Shown in pieces: positions 27,306 to 36,654 of a stretch of 64,000 nt of DNA. How positions within the stretch are numbered: the stretch's first letter is position 1; the number at the start of each line of letters is the position of its first letter. Origin of the DNA: an uncultured Gammaproteobacteria bacterium (lineage in GTDB: Bacteria; Pseudomonadota; Gammaproteobacteria; Nitrosococcales; Methylophagaceae). The notes under the pieces were generated by a model. That model did no database searches, was not told the origin of the DNA, and saw nothing but the letters and a program-made list of their open reading frames with translations. Position numbers and translations under genes: made by a program. The stretch is from the NCBI GenBank assembly GCA_905479075.1, contig CAJQLA010000017.1:62001-126000 (forward strand), read 5' to 3'.

Positions 27306-27926
27306 TTATTTTTTATTAATAGGAATTAACACTTCATTACGACGCAAAAACCAAGGAGTGAAAGGTGCATTGTATCTGGCCCAAATCGCTTTACCGCTAG
27401 ATTGGTAGTCAGACTGCTTAAGCCAATTTTCTAGCTCTTTTTTGTGTTTAACATAATTCGATTCACTCCAAAAGCCAGAGTAACGAATTGCTGCTATTAA
27501 TTGACTAGGAATTTGGCGAAGTTTAACTTTTGGATTGTTAGGGGTTGGCAAAGTATCCAATGTGTAGGAAGCTGGCATCATAAAGCTAACAGCCCAGCCA
27601 GAGTCAACTTGTTGCTGAGCCACAGGCGCTGTCATGGCAATTTCTTGATTGGCAGCTTGTTGAGAAACGGGTGCTGTCATAGAAATATCGGTCTGGGAGA
27701 TATTGTCACCTGAGATATAATCAAACAAAGGTCTGAAAGCAGCATTACCCGCATCCTCTAATTCACCCTGAATAATTGTTTCGGCCACAATATGGCTGTC
27801 GTATTGGCGAACTTCAATATCAGATTCGCCTAATAAAACGCTATATTTTGCTTCTTCAATGGCCATAGCATGTTGACTCAGTAGCAAAGTCCCAAATATA
27901 AAAAAAGCGCACCAATATTTTTTCAT
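27306..27926 (-). CDS. SOUL-family heme-binding protein, exported
   Basis: A 206-residue protein with a signal peptide ending at about residue 22 (HAMA-IEEAKY) and the SOUL/HBP fold: VLLGESDIEVRQYDSHIVAET, two ISMTAPV/IAMTAPV motifs and the closing WFLRRNEVLIPI. The family binds heme or porphyrin loosely. Role in bacteria is unclear. Confidence 0.88.
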   Translation of the reverse strand: MKKYWCAFFIFGTLLLSQHAMAIEEAKYSVLLGESDIEVRQYDSHIVAETIIQGELEDAGNAAFRPLFDYISGDNISQTDISMTAPVSQQAANQEIAMTAPVAQQQVDSGWAVSFMMPASYTLDTLPTPNNPKVKLRQIPSQLIAAIRYSGFWSESNYVKHKKELENWLKQSDYQSSGKAIWARYNAPFTPWFLRRNEVLIPINKK

Positions 27927-27936
27927 AACTTCTACC

Positions 27937-27966
27937 TTATAGTAATAAGCATTATAGTAATAAGCA
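27937..27966. repeat. Exact 15-bp tandem duplication
   Basis: TTATAGTAATAAGCA is present twice in direct succession just upstream of the SOUL gene start (27926, minus strand). It may be a slippage product that alters promoter spacing. Confidence 0.7.
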
Positions 27967-28076
27967 TTGCATTAACTAGACTCGTGATATGACAATAAGT
28001 TTTTAAAGACGATTTTTTACGATAAGCTTATAAACCCAATATGAAAACAACAAACTATCATCTTTTAGAATAGATT

Positions 28077-28754
28077 ATGGCCTTAGAAAATGCCCCTAGT
28101 TGGCAGACAAAATTACACGGAGAATTTGATCAACCTTATATGCAGGATTTAAAAGCGTTTCTGCGAGCTGAAAAAGATCAACAAAAAATTATCTATCCCC
28201 ATTCGGCGAATTGGTTTCATGCTCTGGAAACAACACCTTTAGATGAGGTCAAAGTCGTCATTATTGGACAAGATCCATATCATCAACCTAATCAAGCACA
28301 TGGTCTGTGTTTTTCAGTTTTACCGGGTGTGAAGACGCCGCCATCGTTGGTTAATATTTACAAAGAATTAGAGAGCGATCTCGGCATACAGCGTCCTAAA
28401 CACGGCTATCTAGAAAATTGGGCACAGCAAGGTGTGTTATTACTCAATGCCGTATTAACTGTAGAAGACTCCAATGCCAATGCCCATCAAGGCAAAGGTT
28501 GGGAACAATTCACTGACAAAATTATTAGTATTGTTAATGAACACTGCGAGCATGTCGTGTTTATGCTTTGGGGCGGTTATGCTCAGAAGAAGGGTGCGAT
28601 GATTGATAATACTAAGCATTTGGTGTTAAAAGCACCTCATCCATCACCATTGTCAGCACATCGTGGTTTTTTGGGTTGTCAGCATTTTAGTCAAGCTAAT
28701 ACTTATTTGGTTGAGCATGGACGGGGTGATATTGAGTGGCAATTACCTGATTGA
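28077..28754 (+). CDS. ung: Uracil-DNA glycosylase
   Basis: Removes uracil from DNA. The 225-residue family 1 enzyme has the water-activating motif GQDPYH, the [10 protein letters not shown] strand and the [13 protein letters not shown] loop that inserts into DNA. All catalytic residues are present. It is monocistronic and followed by a repeat-like intergenic block. Confidence 0.97.
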   Translation: MALENAPSWQTKLHGEFDQPYMQDLKAFLRAEKDQQKIIYPHSANWFHALETTPLDEVKVVIIGQDPYHQPNQAHGLCFSVLPGVKTPPSLVNIYKELESDLGIQRPKHGYLENWAQQGVLLLNAVLTVEDSNANAHQGKGWEQFTDKIISIVNEHCEHVVFMLWGGYAQKKGAMIDNTKHLVLKAPHPSPLSAHRGFLGCQHFSQANTYLVEHGRGDIEWQLPD

Positions 28755-28764
28755 TATATCGCTG

Positions 28765-28975
28765 CCGCGAGGGGGTTCGTTTCTTTTGTTTGCCCAAAAG
28801 AAATTAACCAAAAAAAAGACCCCCGGGATTGTCTTGTTTCCAAAAACTCAACTCATTTTATGGTGTGGTAGAAAACTCGCTACGCTCAAACACTCGTCGT
28901 GTTGAACCCAAACTGATTTACGATGCTCGGCTACGCATAAGGGCGATGAAAATCAGCGGTTAAACTATGAGAGCA
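28765..28975. repeat. Probable dispersed intergenic repeat after ung
   Basis: A roughly 210-base non-coding block begins with a G-rich tract and a hairpin (TTTCTTTTG, six-base loop, CAAAAGAAA, near 28779-28803). It continues with a CCCCCGGG tract and CGCTACGCTC / CGTCGTG-type short GC-rich words. In one frame it reads like the 'FLLFAQKK' shadow peptides that spurious gene calls make from dispersed repeats in many gammaproteobacteria. The 324-base gap shows no other gene. Copy number cannot be judged from one window. Confidence 0.45.
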
Positions 28976-29078
28976 GAATCCACGAGTCATATTGATGTAT
29001 AAAGTGAAGATACAAATGAATATGTAGATATTGATATTGATCATCTGAAAAGTCGGATGATCGCGTACAATACCCGCC

Positions 29079-30968
29079 ATGATTAAGCTACAAAACCTGT
29101 CTGTCCGTCGTGGCATCCGATTATTATTCGAATCCGTTAATTTAACCATTAATCCCGGTAAAAAAGTGGGGCTAACGGGTGCTAATGGCACGGGAAAGTC
29201 GAGCCTGTTTGCCTTATTGCAAGATAAATTACATGCCGATCATGGTAGCGTGTCGTTTCCGCCACATTGGGTGACAGCGCATGTGGCACAAGAAACACCA
29301 GCTGTTGATGCGTCGGCATTGGATTATGCCTTACAAGGTGATGCTGAATATGTCACATTGCAAACGGCTTTGGCAAAGGCCGAAACTGATCATGATGGCG
29401 CTAAGCAAAGTGAACTTCATGATCAATTAGCAGCTATTGATGGCTACACCGCGCGTAGTCGTGCGGGTCGTTTACTACATGGCTTGGGATTTAAAGCTGA
29501 ACAAGAATTATTGCCTGTAACTAGTTTTTCTGGTGGCTGGCGGATGCGTTTAAATTTGGCACAGGCTTTAATGTGCCGTTCAGACCTATTATTGCTTGAT
29601 GAGCCAACCAACCATTTAGATTTAGAAGCAGTGTATTGGTTGGAAGAGTGGTTACGTAATTATCAAGGCACATTAATTTTAATTTCTCATGATCGTGATT
29701 TTTTAGATCGTGTTGTCACCCAAGTCTGCCATATAGAGCAACAAGGCATCAAAAGCTATACTGGAAATTATTCTGCTTTTGAATTAGCCAGAGCTGAGCA
29801 TTTAGCTAATCAACAAGCAGCTCATCAAAAACAACAACGTGAGATTGCCCATATCCGTAGCTATGTTACTCGCTTTAAAGCGCAAGCAACCAAAGCCAGA
29901 CAAGCCCAAAGCCGGATAAAAGCTTTAGAGCGAATGGAATTAATTGCACCAGCACATGTTGATTCGCCTTTTCATTTTCAATTTTACCCGCCATCACGCT
30001 TAACGGCGCCGTTACTCAGCTTAGATAAAATTGCCGTGGGTTATGGCGATACGCCTTTATTATCGGGGATTAAACTATCATTAGCACCGGGAGATCGTAT
30101 TGGTTTATTAGGGCCGAATGGCGCAGGAAAATCGACACTGATTAAACTGATAGCTGGTGAGTTACCACCGCTACAAGGCAAGCGAAAAGAAGCTAAAGAT
30201 ATTCGCATTGCTTATTTTGCTCAGCATCAATTAGAACAACTTTATGTTGAAGATAGCCCAGTTAAACATATTCAACGACTTAACCCGATGGCATCGGAAG
30301 CAGAATGTCGTAATTTCGTCGGTGGCTTTGGTTTTCATGGTGATGATGCACTGGCACCTGTTGGTCCCTTTTCAGGTGGTGAAAAAGCACGTTTGGTACT
30401 GGCTTTATTGGTTTATCAAAAACCAGCGGTTTTATTATTAGATGAACCAACCAATCATTTAGACTTGGAAATGCGTTTAGCCTTGACTATGGCTTTACAA
30501 GACTTTGAAGGTGCTTTGATGGTGGTATCCCACGACCGTCATTTATTACGGACAGTCGCGGATGATTTATGGTTGGTATCCGATGGTCAGGCCAAGGTAT
30601 TTGATGGTGACTTAGATGATTATCGTCAATGGGTAGCCAATAAAGATAAACCCGTTAAAACAGCAGAAACCAACACGCCGTCGGTTAATAAGAAGAAAGG
30701 TGATCGACGTACTGCGGCACAAGCAAGGCAGAAGTTACAACCCTTACGCAATAGCGTTAAAAAAGCGGAACAGCACATGGAAAAGCTGCAACAAACGCTG
30801 AGCGAACTGGAACAACAGTTAGCGGATACTAGTCTCTATGCAGCAGAGTCGAAAGATAGGCTAAAAGCGTTATTAGCTGAACAAGCGAAAGCAAAATCAG
30901 CACTAGAAACAATTGAGATGGACTGGCTTGAAGCCAGCGAAGCATTGGAACAAGCACAATCAGCTTAA
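29079..30968 (+). CDS. yheS: ABC-F ATPase YheS
   Basis: A 629-residue cytoplasmic protein with two ABC domains and no membrane part. Walker A motifs are GANGTGKSS and GPNGAGKST; both Walker B regions end [13 protein letters not shown]. The inter-domain linker is charged. A C-terminal coiled coil (about 545-629) follows. Length and layout match E. coli YheS (637). ABC-F proteins act on the ribosome. Directly followed by uup, 35 bases away. Confidence 0.92.
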   Translation: MIKLQNLSVRRGIRLLFESVNLTINPGKKVGLTGANGTGKSSLFALLQDKLHADHGSVSFPPHWVTAHVAQETPAVDASALDYALQGDAEYVTLQTALAKAETDHDGAKQSELHDQLAAIDGYTARSRAGRLLHGLGFKAEQELLPVTSFSGGWRMRLNLAQALMCRSDLLLLDEPTNHLDLEAVYWLEEWLRNYQGTLILISHDRDFLDRVVTQVCHIEQQGIKSYTGNYSAFELARAEHLANQQAAHQKQQREIAHIRSYVTRFKAQATKARQAQSRIKALERMELIAPAHVDSPFHFQFYPPSRLTAPLLSLDKIAVGYGDTPLLSGIKLSLAPGDRIGLLGPNGAGKSTLIKLIAGELPPLQGKRKEAKDIRIAYFAQHQLEQLYVEDSPVKHIQRLNPMASEAECRNFVGGFGFHGDDALAPVGPFSGGEKARLVLALLVYQKPAVLLLDEPTNHLDLEMRLALTMALQDFEGALMVVSHDRHLLRTVADDLWLVSDGQAKVFDGDLDDYRQWVANKDKPVKTAETNTPSVNKKKGDRRTAAQARQKLQPLRNSVKKAEQHMEKLQQTLSELEQQLADTSLYAAESKDRLKALLAEQAKAKSALETIEMDWLEASEALEQAQSA

Positions 30969-31003
30969 ATACATCGTTTAAGTTTATTATTTGAGGAAGT
31001 AGT

Positions 31004-32893
31004 GTGGCGTTATTGTCATTAAAACAAATCGTGGTCAGCTTTGGTGGCCCCAATCTATTAGATAAAGTGGATTTCCAACTCGACCGTGGTGAACGCGTGT
31101 GTCTGGTTGGCCGTAATGGTGCGGGTAAGTCGACCTTGATGAAGTTAATTGCAGGGGAAGTTACAGCTGATGGTGGTGAGATAATTGGTCAAAACCTAAA
31201 AATAGCTAGGCTAGAGCAAGAAGTGTCGGGAAGTACAGAAGGTACTGTGTTTGATGTGGTCGCCCAAGGTTTAGGCGAAGTTGCACCATTATTAATTGAA
31301 TATCATCATGTGTTACATCGTCTTGAGACTGATGCTTCAGAAGCTGTTTTAGCCGATCTTGAAAAAGCACAACATAAGTTAGAAGCCGCTGATGGTTGGA
31401 CTGTTGAACAACGTGTGGAAAGTGTGATTTCGCGTTTGTCTCTTGATCCGGATAAGGAATTCTCTGCACTATCAGGTGGAATGAAACGTCGGGTTTTATT
31501 AGCACAAGCCTTAGTTAAAGAGCCTGATATTTTATTATTGGATGAGCCGACCAATCACCTCGATATTGGCTCAATTACTTGGTTGGAAGAGTTTTTAAAA
31601 AGCTATAGTGGCACTGTGTTATTTATCACTCATGACCGGACTTTTTTACAGGCTTTGGCAACGCGTATTGTACAGTTAGACCGAGGTCAACTTACTAGTT
31701 ATCCAGGCGATTACCGACACTTTTTGGAACGCCGAGAAGCCTTATTAGCTGAAGAACAGCAACAGAATGCTTTGTTTGACAAAAAATTAGCACAAGAAGA
31801 AGTGTGGATAAGACAAGGTATTAAAGCACGTCGGACCCGTAATGAAGGCCGAGTTAGAGCTTTACAGCAGTTACGTCGTGAACGCAGCCAACGTCGTGAA
31901 AAACAAGGCAATGTCAAAATGCAACTGCAAGAAGCTCAGCGTAGTGGCAAGCTGGTCATTGAAGCTGAAGATTTGGGTCAAAGCTATGATGGTCGTACTT
32001 TGTTTAAGGATTTCACCACCTTGATTCAACGCGGAGATCGCATAGGCGTCATCGGTCCTAATGGTTGCGGTAAAAGTACTTTACTGTCCATTTTATTGGG
32101 TAAAAACAAGCCTGAAACAGGTGAGGTGGTACTAGGGACAAATTTAGAAGTGGCCTATTTTGATCAGTTGCGTAGCCAACTTGATGAAGAAGTCAGTGTT
32201 GTAGACAATGTTGGACAAGGTAGTGATTTTGTCGAAATAGGTGGTTCACGTAAGCATATTATGGGCTATCTCCAGGACTTCTTGTTTACGCCTGAACGTG
32301 CCCGAACACCAGTTAAAGCACTATCAGGTGGAGAAAGAAACCGATTACTATTAGCTAAACTGTTTACCCAACCTGCTAACTTATTAGTGATGGATGAGCC
32401 CACTAATGATTTAGATGCAGAAACCTTAGATTTATTAGAAGATTTATTAATGAATTATCATGGCACATTATTATTAGTCAGCCATGATCGAGCGTTTCTC
32501 AATAATGTGGCAACGAGCACCATTGTATTTGATGACGATGGTCAAGTTCGTGAATATGTGGGTGGTTATGATGATTGGGTGCACCAACGTCAACAAGATC
32601 AACAAAAGGCAGTTGGCAAACCAAAATCAGTACCTAAAGCGGTTAAATCAGGCGGTAAAAAGTCGAGTTTAACCTATCAAGAACAGCTAGACTTAGCTGC
32701 ATTACCAAAGCAAATTGAAGCAATGGAATTAAAGCAAACTGAGTTAAACGGCAAAATTAGTCAACCAGAGTTCTATCAACAGACTGCAGACAAAGTCACA
32801 GCAGTGCAAGATAAATTGGCTCAGTTGACTGAAGAACTTGAGTTGGCCTACGATCGCTGGCAACAACTGGAAGCCAAGCAGGAAAATAGCTGA
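31004..32893 (+). CDS. uup: ABC-F ATPase Uup
   Basis: A 629-residue twin-ABC protein with Walker A GRNGAGKST and [17 protein letters not shown] and DEPTNDLD, and a C-terminal coiled coil (YQEQLDLAALPKQIEAME) that in Uup binds branched DNA. Loss of Uup raises transposon precise excision in E. coli. The start is GTG at 31004, with GAGGAAG five bases before it. Its stop overlaps the next start by one base. Confidence 0.93.
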   Translation: MALLSLKQIVVSFGGPNLLDKVDFQLDRGERVCLVGRNGAGKSTLMKLIAGEVTADGGEIIGQNLKIARLEQEVSGSTEGTVFDVVAQGLGEVAPLLIEYHHVLHRLETDASEAVLADLEKAQHKLEAADGWTVEQRVESVISRLSLDPDKEFSALSGGMKRRVLLAQALVKEPDILLLDEPTNHLDIGSITWLEEFLKSYSGTVLFITHDRTFLQALATRIVQLDRGQLTSYPGDYRHFLERREALLAEEQQQNALFDKKLAQEEVWIRQGIKARRTRNEGRVRALQQLRRERSQRREKQGNVKMQLQEAQRSGKLVIEAEDLGQSYDGRTLFKDFTTLIQRGDRIGVIGPNGCGKSTLLSILLGKNKPETGEVVLGTNLEVAYFDQLRSQLDEEVSVVDNVGQGSDFVEIGGSRKHIMGYLQDFLFTPERARTPVKALSGGERNRLLLAKLFTQPANLLVMDEPTNDLDAETLDLLEDLLMNYHGTLLLVSHDRAFLNNVATSTIVFDDDGQVREYVGGYDDWVHQRQQDQQKAVGKPKSVPKAVKSGGKKSSLTYQEQLDLAALPKQIEAMELKQTELNGKISQPEFYQQTADKVTAVQDKLAQLTEELELAYDRWQQLEAKQENS

Positions 32894-33666
32894 TGGCAGA
32901 GCCTGAATTGATTTATTCGGTGACAGAATCTGATCAAGTCATTAAAGTTTGGCAGCAGGATAATTTACGTTGGTTAGAGTTCGGTGATGAATTAATCCAA
33001 ACTGAGATTGATTTAGATCGCGCTGATTATCTACCTGAGTCTTTTAATCGCGCGATGCTGGGAGGGGTTTTATTCACGGATATGCCTAAGCGTGTGCTAT
33101 TGGCGGGGACAGGCGGCGGTTCTACTGCCCGTTATTTTGCTAATCGGTTTCCTGATATACAAGGTGAAGCTGTAGAACTCTCCTCAGCAGTTATTGAACT
33201 TGCTAAAGATTATTTTGATTGTCCTTGTACAGGGAACTGGAATTTAATTCAGGATGATATTAGAAATTATGTAATACAGTGCGCACATCGTTATGATTTG
33301 ATTGTGATGGATATTGCGATTGATCAACATACGCCAGAATGGCTAGTTGAACAGACGTTTTTACAACATTGTCGTGCTTTGCTCACTGAAAATGGCCATA
33401 TTGCTATTAATCTTATTGTAAAAGATGCACAGGGTTTTTTAGGCTCACTAGCTACGATTCGGCATGTTTTTGATAAACAAACAGTTTGTTTATCATTAAC
33501 AGAGCATAAAAATATTTTGGTCTATGCTTATAATCAAGCTTGTCAGCATACCCCACAGCAAATAGAGCGAAGCTTGTCAGAATTACAACAAGTTTGGCAG
33601 TTTGAGTTTGATGATTTTTACCAACAAATGTTGAAGGATAACCCAGCAGGTAGTGGGATTATATAA
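32893..33666 (+). CDS. Spermidine synthase-fold methyltransferase-like protein
   Basis: A 257-residue protein with the class I Rossmann core of spermidine synthases: VLLAGTGGGSTARYF for the cofactor loop, GEAVELSSAVIELA for the acidic strand end, and YDLIVMDIAID for motif post I. The aminopropyl-acceptor residues of true SpeE are not evident, so polyamine synthesis is unproven. It overlaps uup by one base and is probably translated with it. Confidence 0.75.
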   Translation: MAEPELIYSVTESDQVIKVWQQDNLRWLEFGDELIQTEIDLDRADYLPESFNRAMLGGVLFTDMPKRVLLAGTGGGSTARYFANRFPDIQGEAVELSSAVIELAKDYFDCPCTGNWNLIQDDIRNYVIQCAHRYDLIVMDIAIDQHTPEWLVEQTFLQHCRALLTENGHIAINLIVKDAQGFLGSLATIRHVFDKQTVCLSLTEHKNILVYAYNQACQHTPQQIERSLSELQQVWQFEFDDFYQQMLKDNPAGSGII

Positions 33667-33698
33667 GCTATCTTTCTAATAATGAGGGAGTGAAAACT

Positions 33699-35051
33699 TT
33701 GGATATATTATCAATGGTGACTGATTGGATCGGCCAGTTAAATGGGTTGGTATGGGGTCCAATTATGCTAGTGTTAATTCTAGGTACGGGTTTCTTCCTT
33801 ATGTTGGGCTTACGTTTGATGCCTGTGTTGAAACTGGGTTATGGCTTCAAAATGTTGTCACAGGGTAGAGGAGATGAAAAGCAAGAGGGTGAGGGCGATA
33901 TTTCGCCTTTTAATGCCCTAATGACATCACTATCAGCAACGATAGGCACGGGTAATATAGCGGGCGTTGCAACCGCTATTTTTTTAGGTGGCCCAGGTGC
34001 TTTGTTTTGGATGTGGATAACAGCTTTGGTAGGAATGGCAACCAAGTATTCTGAAGCCGTACTTGCTGTACATTTTCGTGAAACTGATGATAGAGGGCTA
34101 AAAATAGGCGGCCCGATGTATTACATTAAGAATGGCCTGGGTCCTAAGTTTGTTTGGTTAGGCGCAGCTTTTGCCATTTTTGGCGCATTAGCTGGTTTTG
34201 GTATTGGTAATACTATTCAGGCAAATTCCGTAGCAGATGCATTGTCTTCAAAATTTGCTATTCCACATCTAACAACGGGTATTGTCATTGCGGTATTGGT
34301 GGCACTTGTTTTATTGGGTGGTATTAAGCGGATAGCAACCGTTGTGGGTAAGTTAGTCCCGTTCATGGCGATCAGTTATGTCTTGGCTGCAATGGGCATA
34401 TTGTTAATGAATGCTGAGCAGTTGCCAGCAGCATTTGATTTGATCTTCACCCACGCCTTTACACCTGCAGCTGCCACGGGTGGTTTTGCTGGTGCGGCTG
34501 TTTGGGCTGCGATTCGTTTTGGTGTAGCTCGTGGTATTTTTTCAAATGAAGCAGGACTAGGTAGTGCACCGATTGCTCATGCATCTGCCATAACAAATAG
34601 TCCAGTTAGGCAAGGGACTATTGCGATGATGGGCACATTTATTGACACGATCATTATTTGTTCAATGACAGGTTTAGTTATCATTATTTCAGGTGCATGG
34701 ACCAGTGGTGAAACAGGCGCGACTTTATCCTCATTAGCCTTTGAATCAGCTTTACCTGGTTTTGGTAGTTATGTCGTGACGTTTGGCCTCAGTATCTTTG
34801 CTTTTACCACTATTTTAGGTTGGAGCCTTTATGGTGAACGTTGTGTGGAATATCTGTTTGGTAGTCGAGCGATTATTCCATTTCGTGTGTTATGGGTATT
34901 AGCTGTACCATTAGGAGCGGTCGCCAAATTATCATTTATATGGTTGGTGGCAGATACGCTCAATGCTTTAATGGCGATACCCAATTTAATTGCTTTGCTG
35001 CTGTTAAGTCCTGTTGTATTTAAGTTAACGCGAGATTATTTCTCACGTTAG
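33699..35051 (+). CDS. Sodium:alanine/glycine symporter (AGCS family)
   Basis: A 450-residue transporter with about eleven helices. The AGCS signatures are clear: SATIGTGNIAGVATAIFLGGPGA (the sodium and substrate region), GIFSNEAGLGSAPIAHA and LGWSLYGERCVEYLFG. A GTG at 33690 is in frame, but the GAGGGAG at 33684-33690 overlaps it; the TTG at 33699 is eight bases past that site and is the better start. It follows the methyltransferase-like gene closely. Confidence 0.9.
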   Translation: MDILSMVTDWIGQLNGLVWGPIMLVLILGTGFFLMLGLRLMPVLKLGYGFKMLSQGRGDEKQEGEGDISPFNALMTSLSATIGTGNIAGVATAIFLGGPGALFWMWITALVGMATKYSEAVLAVHFRETDDRGLKIGGPMYYIKNGLGPKFVWLGAAFAIFGALAGFGIGNTIQANSVADALSSKFAIPHLTTGIVIAVLVALVLLGGIKRIATVVGKLVPFMAISYVLAAMGILLMNAEQLPAAFDLIFTHAFTPAAATGGFAGAAVWAAIRFGVARGIFSNEAGLGSAPIAHASAITNSPVRQGTIAMMGTFIDTIIICSMTGLVIIISGAWTSGETGATLSSLAFESALPGFGSYVVTFGLSIFAFTTILGWSLYGERCVEYLFGSRAIIPFRVLWVLAVPLGAVAKLSFIWLVADTLNALMAIPNLIALLLLSPVVFKLTRDYFSR

Positions 35052-35177
35052 GAGATGCTAGTTAATTTTGGATTACACCGCTTTTATATCTAAAAATTGA
35101 CTATGTTAAGCTTAATTAGGGCTAGATTAATTTTTTGATGATCGAGAAATCAGAGTAAATTACAGGAGTGACCTGTT

Positions 35178-35486
35178 ATGGCTTTGAAAAAACGATGTAT
35201 ACCAACAGCTTTGGCAACGAGCGCTATTGTTACGATGATGGCAAGTGTTAGCGCTGAAGAGAGCCCCTTCCAAGCCGAAGTATTTCATTCAGTGAGTTAT
35301 CAAATAGCAGATCTTGATGACGAAGGTTGCGGTGGTGCCATGACAGAGTATCGGCACGTGCCAGCGGAGTCTGAAAAAAAAGAAGAAAAAGAAACTGAAT
35401 CAGAAGCTGATCAAAAGTCAGAGCAGCAAGAAAATACTGGTTTTATTGAGAAGGTTAAGGCGTTTTGGTCTAGGTTATTTGGTTAA
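35178..35486 (+). CDS. Small exported acidic protein of unknown function
   Basis: A 102-residue protein with a signal peptide (about residues 1-26, ending VSA-EES). The rest has a short DEGCGGAMTEYRH segment, a Glu/Lys/Gln/Ser-rich low-complexity stretch (about 65-88) and an amphipathic C-terminal helix GFIEKVKAFWSRLFG. CAGGAG precedes the ATG (35163-35168, 9 bases). I do not recognise the family. Confidence 0.65.
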   Translation: MALKKRCIPTALATSAIVTMMASVSAEESPFQAEVFHSVSYQIADLDDEGCGGAMTEYRHVPAESEKKEEKETESEADQKSEQQENTGFIEKVKAFWSRLFG

Positions 35487-35570
35487 GCTAGCAAAAAGCG
35501 CTGGTAACTTTTCTGTTAGTTTCTCAGCGTGGTCAATGACCATAGTGCAATAGCTATAAATACCCTTTGA

Positions 35571-35771
35571 GGGTTAGAACCGGGTATCGTCTCACGTCAT
35601 ACATTGGAAATCGAATTTGCCTTGGATCAGCTTGAAATTTTAGATGTTGAAGGCTTTCCAATTATCCGTAATTGGTATTTAGTTCATCGAAAAGAAAAGC
35701 GATTTACCGCTCTGGCATCAGCATTTAAAGATCTTGTTATTAATGATGCCAGTGCCATTTTAGTGCGATAA
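35571..35771 (+). pseudogene. C-terminal remnant of a LysR-type regulator (CbbR-like)
   Basis: The open frame 35571-35771 lacks any start or DNA-binding domain, and an in-frame TGA precedes it at 35568. It reads GIVSRHTLEIEFA, LEILDVEGFPIIRNWYLVHR and KRFTALASAFKDLV. This is the conserved C-terminal end of the LysR effector domain, in the form typical of CbbR. About 65 residues remain of roughly 300. It lies between the small exported protein and the HExxH gene, without a nearby calvin-cycle gene. Confidence 0.75.
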
Positions 35772-35777
35772 AGCCTT

Positions 35778-36566
35778 TTATTGCTCAGATGGGATCCAGT
35801 TAATTTCTTTGGCTGTTTCTTTTCCCACCATGACGTATTTTAAACTCGCAGGCATTTTAGCTTTGTCAGCAGATAAGGCAACTCTACCTGCCATGATTTC
35901 GGCATAGCGTTGTGGGTGAAGAGGTTGTTTGTCAGGCTGCGCATAGCCTACGGGATATAAGGGAAGATTTTGACCATCATATTTATCATGAGCACCGACT
36001 GTATGAAAAATTTCATGGGCTAGAACGATGGAATTTTGTTGATTCTGTTGTTTGTCGGCATAGGCATGAATAACACCGATTAGTCCTTTTTGTAAGCCGA
36101 GTGAATGAGCAAGCGGTTTACCATTTTCTTGGTGATAAATAACATATAAACGGATTCTATTACTATTAGAAAGTGAGTCAGGTGTATTATTAAAAGCCCA
36201 ATAGCGTAAACCTAAACTCCAGAAAATAGTACTCAAAACAGATTGACGATTGTGTGGTGGCTCTGGTGGCATTTCCGTGACAGTATCACCTAGCATTGTG
36301 ATAATGGGCTGTTGTGCGATCAGGTCAAATTTTTCGGCATTTTTGATAAAAAATTCATCAATGTCATAAAAGTCTTGGCTTGATAGGCCGGCAATATAGT
36401 CATCAGTCTTTTGTTGTCCATCGCCATTAATCGGAAAGATGGTAACTGTGATGGGTTTATACCAAGATGTGGTATTTAGCCTTTGATCTTGAGCATAAAT
36501 AGCAGCTAAGGCAAGTAAGATAAGTAAAATAGTGATACGCAAATTTCTAAAACTAAATACTTTCAT
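35778..36566 (-). CDS. Membrane-anchored or exported HExxH protein, putative zinc peptidase
   Basis: A 262-residue protein with an N-terminal hydrophobic segment (about 8-25) and a single zinc motif VLAHEIFHTVGAHDKYD near residue 185. HEIFHTVGAHD fits HExxHxxGxxD, the Asp-ending form of the metzincin site. The rest shows no known family to me. It is downstream of csp on the same strand with a terminator between, so it is transcribed separately or by readthrough. Peptidase activity is an inference from the motif. Confidence 0.6.
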   Translation of the reverse strand: MKVFSFRNLRITILLILLALAAIYAQDQRLNTTSWYKPITVTIFPINGDGQQKTDDYIAGLSSQDFYDIDEFFIKNAEKFDLIAQQPIITMLGDTVTEMPPEPPHNRQSVLSTIFWSLGLRYWAFNNTPDSLSNSNRIRLYVIYHQENGKPLAHSLGLQKGLIGVIHAYADKQQNQQNSIVLAHEIFHTVGAHDKYDGQNLPLYPVGYAQPDKQPLHPQRYAEIMAGRVALSADKAKMPASLKYVMVGKETAKEINWIPSEQ

Positions 36567-36597
36567 TGATTAATCCTGATTTCAATTTTGCTTAGGC

Positions 36598-36632
36598 AAA
36601 AAAAAACCGGTTAAAAAATAACCGGCTTTTTA
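36598..36632 (-). terminator. Rho-independent terminator of the csp gene
   Basis: On the minus strand CCGGTTA and TAACCGG pair around an A/T-rich loop (36607-36613 with 36619-36625), followed by an eight-T run. It lies 23-57 bases after the csp stop. Confidence 0.85.
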
Positions 36633-36654
36633 TTTTCAATACGAATGTTTGTTA

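Noticed and set aside
28663-28905. An 80-codon plus-strand frame over the end of ung and beyond.
   Set aside because: It reads through ung in another frame and then a repeat-like block; it is a shadow, not a gene.
33667-33698. A glycine riboswitch upstream of the AGCS symporter.
   Set aside because: Only about 30 bases separate the symporter from the previous gene, too short for the structure.
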